From Lichenostomus cassidix (taxonomy: Eukaryota > Chordata > Aves > Passeriformes > Meliphagidae), in contig CM039184.1 of NCBI GenBank assembly GCA_008360975.2, positions 33,529,797 through 33,593,796 of the forward strand: a stretch of DNA of 64,000 nt, read 5' to 3'. How positions within the stretch are numbered: position 1 is the stretch's first letter; each line of letters opens with the position of its first letter. The position numbers and the translations under genes are program-made. The notes under the pieces were generated by a model, which saw only the letters and a list, made by a program, of their open reading frames with translations, searched no databases and was not told where the DNA came from. Shown here piece after piece: positions 34,267-45,334 of this stretch.

Positions 34267-35057
34267 GTATATTAGACATATTTCTCTAACTTTCATTTGT
34301 GTGTCTTTCATCTTTTTTTTAGTGTAGCCACTAGAGAAAAGACAGTCAGGTAGGAAACTATCACAAAAACTTACTGTCCTTTCAAATTTTCATGATGTTT
34401 TTCTCCAATGCATGTTAAGCAATTTCAGGTAAAAAGTCAAGAAAGTAAAATAAATAATAAACATACATAAATAATGTGTAAAAATAGTTGGGTTGATGTA
34501 CTCATGATCAAAAACTACTAAGGATTCATGAGTGACATATAATGTAATAGACAGTTCTGTGTGGGAAATTCCTCTGTGATTTACAAATCCAATTAAGTTT
34601 ACATTCATTTTGATGATTTCATCCATTTCCCTTCTCCATAATGATTCCTCTGTACATCTGTGAAGCAGCATATCACCGTCCTAATTGTCCTAACATTTCA
34701 TCAGTTTTACTGTTGAATTCATAATATTGGTGAATCCTTGCAGCCACCAGATCACTGCCTCATGTCTTTAGCTAAATCCCTCACAGTGCCAATGTCTGGC
34801 ATATTCAGCCTATGTAAAACAGTGACCTTCTCTTGAAAAATAACTTCCTAATTATCTGTGTGCCAACATGTCCCAAGGCATCAGATGATAGATAACTTGT
34901 TTTGACCATTTGTAAGTCTGAGAAGATGGATACAAATCAGGTATTATTGCATTTCTTTAACTTTCTATTTCCTGCATTGGTTTTTGAGGAAAATGAGTCC
35001 AATCATCCTAATTAAAAAAGAAAAAAAAAAAAAAATCTGTATTTTCTTCTGTTTCAG
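34267..35057. other. AT-rich non-coding DNA, no gene seen
   Basis: The 93-codon - frame at 34390-34671 is AT-codon-rich and not recognised. An A15 run at 35021-35035 lies just upstream of the candidate acceptor at 35057. Confidence 0.7.
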
Positions 35058-35161
35058 GGAGAGAATCACATTCAGCCAAATACTATGTTAAATATAGTGG
35101 GGTTGGAAAATAAATCGCTGAAGAAAAAAAATTAGGGTGGGGAGGAACACAGCACAGCAAG
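35058..35161 (+). other. candidate non-coding exon (104 bp)
   Basis: A very good acceptor ('gtattttcttctgtttcag') ends at 35057. A full-consensus donor, AAG|GTGAGT, is at 35161/35162. The length is typical of an internal exon. One frame is open for 25 codons, and all three are closed within the segment, so it would be a non-coding exon. A G/T-rich stretch with several GGG triplets follows the donor (about 35167-35235). GGG runs just inside introns are known splicing enhancers. No RNA evidence is available here. Confidence 0.3.
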
Positions 35162-35306
35162 GTGAGTTTGGGTTGTTTGGTTTGGGGTTTCTCTGGAGAA
35201 GGTGGTGTGAGATTTTTTGTGAGGGTGGGGAGATGTTGCTTTTTACTAACTTTTAAATACACTTGATGTATTTATATTATAGCAGAAATTTTGCAGTTTC
35301 TTACAG

Positions 35307-35348
35307 TGTTTGAAACAGAAGAGTATAAAGGAGTATTTAGAAGATATG
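35307..35348 (+). other. candidate small exon (42 bp)
   Basis: The acceptor 'ttttgcagtttcttacag' ends at 35306. The donor ATG|GTAAGTA is at 35348/35349. The segment is purine-rich. It lies 145 bp after the preceding candidate exon on the same strand, so the two could belong to one transcript. By itself the evidence is weak. Confidence 0.18.
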
Positions 35349-36979
35349 GTAAGTACAAAAAGAGAAAATTAAGAAAAGGCTGAGAGAAGCACGAAAGAAT
35401 TATAAAAGCCTCACACAGAATATGGACATAAGAAAAGGCAGGAAACACTCAGGCTGAAAAAATAGCATTCACTGAAAAAACATCATCAGCTAAGTTTTCA
35501 ATCATCAAATCAAGTTAAATTCCCACTTAGTAGTGAAAATCCAGCTTGGATTCCTCTGCTTGAAGAACACAGGAAAAGGAAACAATCATAGAAGCATGAC
35601 ATGTCCTGAACTTCTTTCTAATTGATTAAGCACACCCAGAACTGTGCAAGAAGGAGAGAGAGCTTGTTCGTTCTGGTCTGCATAGATGGAGAGCAGTAAG
35701 CTCTCTGTCAGATCTGCTGATGCCTGATGGATTCTCTCGCTCCATGAGAACACAGGGCTTTGCATATAGAAAAAGCTGGGAAGAGGGAAAACTGATAGCG
35801 ACTCCACACAATCCCCTCCTTCTTGAAACTCCCTGAAAGCAGGAGCATTCCACATCAGTTGCAAGCAGCTTCCAGCAAAGATGAGAAAGTCTGCAATAAC
35901 ACTTGCAGCATATTCTGTCTGCAGCGTATTTGCCTTCAGGGAGGATTTTTAGAGTCCACAGAAGCCTAGCAAGAATTTAGGCTTTTGTTCCGGAAAGCAC
36001 TTGAGTACATATTAATTCTTACTGAATTCAGCAGTACCTAAACTTGTGCTGAGCTTTTAAGGAGTTGAGTGATGTTCAGAATGTGCTCAAATGTGGTTCA
36101 AGTACATCACTGAAACAAGGCCTTGATTGGTGTGAAATGGTTTTGTTTAGTTTGGGGGTCATCTGCATGCAAGTAGTTTCCTAACAACTATGAAAATAGA
36201 CACTGCAATAATTAATCCTACATATGTTCAAGAAATGCCAACAACCTTTAAAATATATTTGCTCTGAATATTAAAGGTTTCATAGTAAGAGATTCAAAAA
36301 TAAATGTACCTGAATTATTTATTTCTGTTATTAACTTATTTATAAACTGCGGGAGTCACCCACCTAAGCAACAAGCATTCTCTGTGTAAATAATTTACAT
36401 TTTAAAAATTGTTACAAAATGCATGATGACTTGTTTATGAAAACCTGATGGGGGATCATTATTAGTATGGCATAAATGAAAGCCATTACCTACACAGGAA
36501 AATCAGCTTAGCAAGTTTCATATACTTACAAGCTAAAAAATGTTCAAGTATTAACGTTCCCATAACAAAAAAGAACAGGTTTTGTTTATATACTTGTCTG
36601 CATATATGCAAAAGTGCACATATGTAACTATAAATAAACATATATCTTTACATATAACTGTGCAAGGAGGTTGATTTGCCTATTAGCACATGTTTACATG
36701 ACTGATACTCTGAGTCACTGTTAATATTGTTCTCCTTGATACAAGACTCACTTGGATATTGAATCTCTTGCTGGCTTTTTCGTTTTATTTTCAAAACATC
36801 TCTCTCCAGAATCCCTTCAGGATATACCTTTGAACCTCCTCTTTAAATGTGTGAAGAACTTCAAAGTTCTGTTAGTAATTTATGTATGGCATGATGGACT
36901 GGGGTCAGTTCACAACTGAGTTCCCAAGGCGAGAAAATTAGATGATAAAAAAGACAACATAATATAAAATGTCTCCTCG
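35349..36979. other. AT-rich non-coding DNA, no gene seen
   Basis: Two overlapping - frames at 35586-35864 (92 and 75 codons) are not recognised. The rest is AT-rich, with TATA/CATA-rich words at 36580-36660. Confidence 0.7.
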
Positions 36980-37560
36980 CTCAAAAGTTCACGCAGAGGC
37001 AGGCTCTGCATGCCTGGTTCATGCAGGCAGTCCCCTTTGAACCCAGACCTCTCGTTGCCTTGAGATTTTTATAGTCCTTCACACCAAGGTGGATAAATGT
37101 CAAAGATGCCAGACCTTTAACCTAGCAGCAATTTATCACACTGGGTTCACTGAGCCTCCAATCAGACATGGTTCAATGGAGATGGTTTGCAGTTATAATC
37201 AGATGACAGTGCCAGAGCAGTCCCAAAGCTAACTGGCCAGCTGCCCGTGCAGCTTACTTCCTGAAGCATTCCTCACTGTTCAGGTCCAGGGTGATGCAGT
37301 AGCTGATGCACCACAGGGAGTGCCCTGATGGAGCCTATCCATCCACCCTGCACATCACCCACTCAATCCCATCTGCCAAAGCGCAGGACAGACCACTGAG
37401 AGAGCAACACACAATAGTCTCCTTAACAAACCATCCTGTTCTTGTCCAAGGCGAGCGCAGAACGGGCTTGCGGGCACAGCGGATTCAGGCTGCCCGTAAA
37501 GACAGTGCAGCTCAGTCTCCCTAGTGTTCCCATCTGCCAATCACTGCTGGAACCAGCCAT
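36980..37560 (-). other. GC-richer block, possible old LTR or promoter
   Basis: This block of nearly 600 bp stands out from AT-rich flanks and has a tight CpG cluster at 37455-37500. Read on the - strand it has a TATA-box-like 'actataaaaatctcaag' around 37060-37076. After that comes a GC-richer transcribed-like segment and then an AT-rich run (36950-36975), an order reminiscent of a retroviral LTR (U3, TATA, R, U5). I see no primer-binding site, no internal gag/pol, no second LTR and no target-site duplication, so a solitary old LTR is only one reading. A TATA-type promoter or an unclassified repeat are others. Frames of 60-72 codons over it are not recognised. Confidence 0.25.
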
Positions 37561-38633
37561 CTCCGTCAAGTGTAGCTTTTGCCCATGCATAAATAATGAC
37601 ATCAAGATTTTCTTCAGTTAAATGTTCCACTTTTGCACTTTAAAACCTAAACCCACGTTTTTGATATAGCACTTTTGTGGAGCAAACTTGATACCGAATG
37701 TCACGTCTGATTCATTTGGCTTAAAATCCTACACTGATCCAAATGTTATATTTAGGAGTACTTGTCCCTGCCACCACTTTTGTCTACCAAAAAAAATTCT
37801 TTTGAGCTATACAAAAGTATTAATAAAACTTTTAATTACATTTCTAAACCTATATCATGTATCTAAATCTGCTTGACAGTGCTGAAAATCAGGCCACCTA
37901 TTTAAAGTGTAAAATAAATTATTCAGAGAGAACATCTGCAAAGTTGTAACCTATTTCTTCTTTCCTATCTTCTGTTTTTAAGTATTCTTATCACCATCAC
38001 TTTTACTTCTTTTCTGTCTTTATGTTTTTCAAACACTTAGCCAGTATTAATAGCAAGGAATTACACCATATATTTATCCTGGAATAATAAAAAATTTTTG
38101 GTACCAATTATATATAAAATGTGTGCTCTGGGATAAGAAATATATTTATTTCTACATTGGTCCACACAAGTCAGTGAATTGGCTAAGTAAAATGAAAGAT
38201 AATAAAAATGTAGGCAAAGAAGCATGTATGTGTATATACAGCAGCCATTGTTGACCTGCAAGTTTGGCACAAAGCTCCAAACTGTCCAGAAGTTCATCTT
38301 GTTACCAGTAATTTTCTTAACATATCGAGATCACCAATGATGATTTGATGATGATAATCATATTTTTAAATGAAAATTATGCCTAGTTCCAAATACTGAT
38401 TTAATTACATAAAACTCAGTATTAATGCAGTAATTACTTCTTCCACTGTGTGCTGATAAGCAGATATTCATCACGGGATGCTCACAGCAGCATGTCAGCT
38501 TCTCATGCCATAAAACGAGCTATGGAAACACCAATATATAAAAGAACCTTAAAGAAAGATTTATTAAAACTCATCCATAAATTTCATGGCTTTTCTGAGC
38601 TTAAGACCTATCCTCTTACATTAATACACTTAC
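37561..38633. other. AT-rich non-coding DNA, no gene seen
   Basis: There are only short, opposed AT-rich frames and no recognised repeat. A GATGAT-rich word cluster lies at about 38336-38358. Confidence 0.7.
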
Positions 38634-38714
38634 CTCTGATCAGCGCTGCATTTAACTGAAAGTGTTTCCAGCTTATTATTCTAAAGAGATGTTCTAAGGA
38701 GATATTTGTGAGAA
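38634..38714 (-). other. candidate exon (81 bp), one frame open
   Basis: On the - strand a strong acceptor ('gattgtgcttcccattctacag' minus its first two bases) ends at 38715. A full-consensus donor, GAG|GTAAGTG, follows at 38634/38633. The 81-bp segment is open through 26 codons in one frame and closed in the other two. A length divisible by three means inclusion would keep frame. The 26-residue peptide is not recognised. It may be a chance arrangement. Confidence 0.25.
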
Positions 38715-41700
38715 CTGTAGAATGGGAAGCACAATCAGAAAACAGCTGCTGTTTAACATTTGCCATAAAACGTCAAGATTCCTTGTAGGTGTTCTTTAGA
38801 AAAAAGTCAATTAGTAATTTGGAGCAGAACAGAACTCATCACAATTTCTGTCCTCAGTAGCACCAGGGGACTTCTCCTTTGATTAGAATACTTGCGGTGG
38901 GGGCTTCCTTTGTATCCTTCATAATGGAGTTTATGTTATAAAGGCCTTTTCTTAACACTACAAAATTCAGAGCACTGATAGACAGCTCTGTCTCTCATCT
39001 TTATCTCAAAGGACACAGATAAAGTCTGTTGTCAAATTAGTCAGTAAGGATGGAGGATAATCCCTAGCAGAGAGGCTGTTAGGGAGATCAGAGATGAAAG
39101 TGTCTAAACACCAGGCTCACCTATGTAATTAATTGTGTTCATGCAGAAGTGCTGAACCACTATCACAGTCCCTCCAACCTAGGATATTGATCTCCAGGAA
39201 ACAAACTATATCCTATTTGGCAATTGCCCAGAGATTACTTTTTAATATCTCAGCTAGGAATCCAGGAGAGCAGAAAAACACAGGGAGTATATACAGAGTA
39301 TATCTGTAGCCACTGCAAACAGCAGCCCCCACTGGTTCCACCAGTATCAAATTCAATCCGATTACAAAACAGCTGCCACTTGCTTTCGTGTGAGATGCAT
39401 TTAAAGGCATTCGCCATTCCCATGTACTGCTTCTGCTTGGCTAGGAGAAATCGAAGAGTAAAATTCTCTAATTACTCACTGTTATCGAGCAACACAGTAT
39501 GACAATGCAAAAAATGAAATTTGACGTTAATAAATAAGAGGATCAGATTTGTAGGCAAAAGATTCTAGGCATACTAAGCTCCACATTAGAGGCTGATAGA
39601 AAACTAGACTGATTGCAAATATTATTAAATCAAGCATATTATACTAATCAATTAAAAGGGCTGCTTCCTTACATTCACAAAGTAGAGGCTGTTACTTTGT
39701 AGTGATAGGAGTACAATCAGAGACAGTGACCTAATTTCTGCCTGCTCTAAACAAAGTTTTATTTAATTATATACCAAGATTTGCATATACCTAACATGCA
39801 TTAAAGCAGTTGACAGCATGCGCTCTTATTCAGAATATTTGCAACATCACAGAGCAAAGCGTTCTTAAGATACTTGAATTCACTACAGTTGGTTTCAACA
39901 AACTATTACTGACTGCAAGCTGTGATCTAAATTTTCTCATGGTTTCTAGTTGCAGCTTTACATTCAAGCTGATGAACAGCAATGCAGGCAAGGACGAGGG
40001 CCCACTACAAAGGTCAGAGGGCCCTCACTTAAGAGCCCTACACTTAAGGACACGAGTTGAAGGGGAGACTCACCACTGCTCTGCTGCCTGTCCCAGGTGC
40101 TGGACACAGCGAGGATGGCTTTGCCACTGCCTACAGAAGAAATGGTCATGCTCAGCACTATGGACAGAGATCAGGCTACTCCACAAACATCTGACGTGCC
40201 ATTGTTCTTCCACCATTGATTGTAAGGCTTTTAAATCTCTGGTATAACTTCTGGAAGGGATGAGAGGAGTTATTCTAAGCTAGCTCCTTCTCTTTGTCTT
40301 GGCAAAGACAGTAGAGGTTTGCTGTCTGTGCTTGATCATCTTCTTTGAGATGCACAGCGTCCCAGTGAGCTTATTTCAATACATGCTGTTAAACACATAC
40401 GTGAGGCTGCAAGAGCACACCATGAACTGACACGCTGTGCAATCAAATAACAGCTTCAATGCAATACAGAGAGGGTTTCTTTCCCAGAAGTTGTGTTACA
40501 GAGAATCTGACATGAATTTTTATTTTTGTTGGGTTTTTTTATAGAGAGGATGCTGAATCAATAATTTGCTGTTGAAAGTTTGGAGGGTGCTAGCAGAGCT
40601 ACTTCACTTGCAAGTAAACTAATTTCTTTACATATTTAAGAGTTCTAAAGAATACTAATATCCTATGGGTTTTTAACTTATTAGCTGAGCAAGCACACAT
40701 TCAGGTAGGAATGTAACCAAAGAAGACAGCTAAATAGTAATATGGTTCTTTTATTTATTTACTCAGCCCTTACTATCATTGCCTGTGGTTTAATCAAAAG
40801 ATATAATAAGACATACATAAACAATGACCAGCAGCTCCTCAGGAGATTGTCTCACATGAATTGATAATGTAAGGAGTTAGTAATATCTGTGCACACTATT
40901 GTTAGGGCACACTGAACCATGCATGCTTTCATTCATTTGTAATCCAAAGTTCCAACCCATGTGAAACTTTTAAAATGCTTAATTAGCAGTAATAAGGCAT
41001 CAATACAGCCTAAATCTAACTGAGCAGATGAGGCAGTTTGACAGGTGCTGCTGGAGCAGAAGAATTTGCTTATTTTATATTCAGCAATTCATTTTGTATC
41101 AGAATTTTTCTGTCATTTTTATAAGCTTTGCTAAACAAAATTGAAAAAAAAAATCAAGTAATATCACCTGAATTAAGTATCATTTTAATACTCTGAGAAA
41201 CTGAGTATGAAGTGCTAGTAAGGTATCTATAAAATTGTGCCACCAAAAGCACTTTATGTACTGCTGCATAAGAACATAACACTTTGAAAATGTTTCTATG
41301 TACAGCACAAAGTTATTTTTTAAGACTCAACTCCTGCAGACTAAAAAGAAGCATGTTAACTTTAAAAATGCATTCATGTGGATTTTAGGAAAACAATCTT
41401 GTTATGTTTTTTGATTTTCTCAGATTAGGTTGCTTTCTAATATTCCCATTTTATTCTCCTCAGCGAAGATATAAATTTGCTTGTGAAGGAAATCAAAAGC
41501 CAAATTAGAGGTATAAATAGATTAACTACATTTTTAGCTGCCTAAGCAGCTTCTGCTCTTTTTACGTTCATTGCCTTGTTTCCATGGTTGAAGAAGGGAA
41601 ACACTGTAGGAAGAATCCTAGCTTTTAATGAAGAGCATCTACATTATGAAGAAAACTCAACATCACTTCCATCCTGATGAGTTATAATTTCTTCCTTTGT

Positions 41701-44700
41701 CATAGCTTCTGGACCTGTTTAATATGCAAAAGCTGAAACAGGTGGAGCAAGCTGGAATACTACGTGTATCTTCAGCTAGAAACAGCCACCACAGAAGCAA
41801 TCCTGCAAGATCTACAGCCATAAAGAACCAGCATGAGTCTCAGTGAAACCTTTGGCGCATAACGTTGTAAATTTAGCCCCAGTCACACAGCCTAGTCAAA
41901 TAAATATGACATATACTATGCCAAAAGGTGTGTTTTCTCTCTTTCCTAAAAAAAAACCCTCACGTTTACACAGAATGCATTTATGTAACAGATAATTTCA
42001 ACAATTTAATGCAGCACTGCCACAAATGAAATTTCCACTGATTAAGAAGGTTTTATGGAGGCATAACCAGAAAAAGATGGAATTGAATGAGCTCTAGTCA
42101 TAAACACTGTCAGGACTGACAATAATTTCAAGACTGCTCATTAATTAAAGTACCACTACTTATACAGATTACTATATTATAGTTAAGACTTTATGATTCT
42201 CATTCAACACCCTTTCACACATAAAATTGTCAAATTGTTGAATTTCTGTTCTGCTTAAAATCCTTCTTTCCTTTCTCTGTTATAAATAAATTTTGTTTGT
42301 TTTGTTTGAATTTTATTGAGGAGGATGGCAGGGAGAATTTGTGGAGGTTTTCTTTGCAATAATGGAAAAATCTTAGTAAACTTTTCCCCCCCTGAATAGG
42401 GAAAAAAAAAACAATTTTGGAACAACCTGGACTATTCCCCATTGCAGTTCTTTCAAGTGGTTAATAACAGGGTTTTATCTCCTTTCTTGTTTCAAATCAA
42501 TCACTTAAAGGAAAATCTTCCAAGAAACAGTCCAAAAGAACAAGAGGTCTTTGATTTGGAAAACATGTTATGTTATATAATTTATACTGTGAAGTATCTG
42601 GGTTGTGAATAATCAATGCAGAAAAAGTTTTCCTTGTAATATCTCTAGCAAATTGGGTAATTCTACTCCAAAATATTATTCGTTTCACATCATTTTGTGT
42701 CATCTTTATGATGTGTCTCACAGCTGCTGGTATTTTATTATGTAATTTTTCAGACTTTGCTGCTGCATATTGATGTGAAATTTGATATTAAGTATCATAA
42801 AATAGTAGTCTGTAACTAAATTACATCAATATCAAAACGAGTAAGACATTACAAACTACATTTATTGCCTCTTCATATGCTATGATATGCCAGAGAAGAT
42901 CACTCAGCATTGGTAGTTCTCCTGCTTACTTCTGGGTGTGACACTAAGCAAACTTCGATTTACTTGATCTTTTGGAGTGGCCGTATATTAATTACTCAAT
43001 CACCTGTGAAACTGTTTTTCTTAATGCATCACATTACAATCCCATTGAAGCAGACGAACACTCTCTTCAACTTAAAAAGACCAAGTTGAAGGTATGGATT
43101 CTCAAGCAGGATCTACAACTCATCATTTCACCAAAAAAGGCTCTCAGAAATAAATCACATTTTACTTTGCCTGAATACAAAATGTAAAAAGACGTATAGA
43201 CCTTTTTTTTAGCCTCTTGGCCCAACATAATTGAATCCTCTGAAGTGAAAAAATCTTCTGGTAACATTGTTGTTCAACTTGCTTCCCAAGACCAACAGGA
43301 TTTGAATCCAGGTCTGTGACCATTAATTACCTCAGCACCTTGCTCTGGAAGATTACCACATAGAATTATAATCCAGGAATTTAGATGAGTACACCAGCCC
43401 CTTTCCCATATTCACACTGGGTTACACTAGCATGTCTTGTCACGGAAACAGTGGGAATTCCTGGCTTCTGAACCCTTTTTCCTCAGGCACAGTACACCCA
43501 GGAATGCACACCAAGCTCTATTGCTGCATATCACTTGCTTTATGGCTAACACAAATAGGATCAAACAGCTTGTAATTTACAAAACCTGGAATTTATGTAC
43601 AATAATTGGTTCTTTGAAGGGCTTGAATTTATGTGAAACATGTATGAAGAACTAACTGAGAGTGAACATACGCAAAGAAACTGCTTGCTGAGTGAAAAGA
43701 CAATCTTTGAATTATCTGAAGATGACTATGCCTTCAATTTGTTCTGTGAACTCTTTCTTTGGGTTCTATGGCTCTGAAAGTGGAAGGATATAAATATGCC
43801 AAAATTTGGTTATTTAGCACCAGCTTGTGACTGTGTCACTGACTGTGGCATCAGTGTCCAGATAAGAAGGCAAGTGTAATAAAAAGCTGGGTTTACTGCA
43901 TCTTAAATACAAAAATTATTGGGAGAGGGTTACAAACATGCAATTTGGGAAGAATGGTGGCCCATCAACAATACAGCCAAAAAGTTTCACTGTTTATGAG
44001 GGTATGTTATTAGTTATTATTACCTTTAACCTACATGGAAATAAGGAGAGTTATGACTTTCTGCAACAGAGCGACATCCTCTAGATATTTGCACAGCCAC
44101 CTAGGCTTTGGTCTAAGCTTCTTTAAAAGTATGAAGATGTCAAAGTGCTGTAATAGTCCTAAGAGTAAATAGAGGAGTAAACATATTTTCAGAAAGGTCA
44201 ATCAATCTATACTACCTGTACAATTTACTACAATTGTATTTTTATATTAGAATGCTGCATCTGACTTTCTTGGTAAAGTTTCAGAAGATACTTAAGACTG
44301 CTTTCTGTCATGGCTATACTTCAGAGTAAAAACCAATGTGCTTGTTTCTGGGATTGTTTTTGATCCTTAACTTTATATTTTTTTTAAGTTAAGTGAAAGA
44401 AGAGAGGAAAACACTTAATATGCAAGGCTTGGGAAGCAGAATGTAAGTACCCAATGAGTACATCCCCAGGTGCAGGCTATTCATGCTTGAAGGCAATGGA
44501 ACTATTTCAGTCCTCTCTTGGAGGTTCCATCTCACAAATGCATTCAGAGTACAAAGACCAAGTAGTCAAAAGGATAAAAGCACTGCTGCCTTTGTCTGTT
44601 TAGAGGCCACAAACAGTACAAGAGCCAACTTCATAAGCCAAGTACTTATGTAAAACAATGAATAATGTCATAAACAAAGAAGTCCTTGAAGAGACAGAAG

Positions 44701-45295
44701 AGGTTTGTGTTCAGATGTTGAGAGAAAACATGAAAATTTAGCCCTGGGTTTTTTCTCTCGAGAGCTGAATCTCCAATGTTTTGCTGGAGTTCATATAAAG
44801 TATGAATAAATATAAGTTTTGCTACACTTGAGTAAGTAAAGTTGCAAAGCTGAGATGGGAAAATAAGGGATGAAAGAAGGAGCAGATTATTCTGTTCAGC
44901 TTGCATTTTCCACATCTATTGTTTCCTTCTTATTCCCCAGCTCAAATATACTGAAAAGTTGCTCAGATGAGCAGGCAAGAATTACTTAGACACACAGCAT
45001 AGATTAAAATGGCAAACTGCCACAGTCTTTAGCACAGAGGCACAGTACTGTAATCCTACAGGCCTAAATTGAATCCAAAGTAGCTTTATAGGATAACACA
45101 GCTAAGGAGAAGGGGTGAAACCAAAATCTTTTTGTCCACTCAGCTTAAGTGTCATGCCAAGAGATAGGAGTTGTTTCCCCTAGGACCAAAGGTCTGGCCT
45201 TCATACAAAGCTCACCCATGCCAAAACCTCTTGAGAGACAGCTCCTGGCACACTGATGAAAGGCTTGACGTCTTTTATTTTATTTCTGCTGACAG
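38715..45295. other. AT-rich non-coding DNA, no gene seen
   Basis: The most notable spot is a GC-richer patch at 39980-40190 with diverged short repeats, covered by a 145-codon + frame (39810-40247) and a 64-codon - frame. The + frame crosses from AT-rich to GC-rich composition and resembles no known protein. The remainder is AT-rich with short opposed frames. Confidence 0.65.
39996..40047. repeat. decayed short tandem repeat (about three ~18-bp units)
   Basis: Three similar words follow each other: 'gagggcccactac', 'gagggccctcacttaa' and 'gagccctacacttaagg'. They share GAGGGCCC/GAGCCCT and ACTTAAG cores and look like a small degenerate minisatellite. Confidence 0.5.
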
Positions 45296-45334
45296 CTGCC
45301 ATACTGGACCTCAACGCCTCACCCCCTCCTTCAG
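45296..45334 (+). other. candidate microexon (39 bp)
   Basis: The acceptor 'ttattttatttctgctgacag' minus its first two bases is close to ideal and ends at 45295. The donor CAG|GTGAGC is at 45334/45335. The 39-bp segment is divisible by three and open in all three frames. It is C-rich and would encode a short Pro/Leu/Ser-rich peptide. The last ~15 bases are themselves pyrimidine-rich and end in CAG, so the 'donor' side could instead be a second acceptor. Nothing in the peptide is recognised. Confidence 0.22.

Noticed and set aside
39810..40247. 145-codon plus-strand frame, the longest in the window
   Set aside because: Composition changes midway, there is no recognisable motif, and it passes through a decayed tandem repeat. 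No splice or promoter context is visible.
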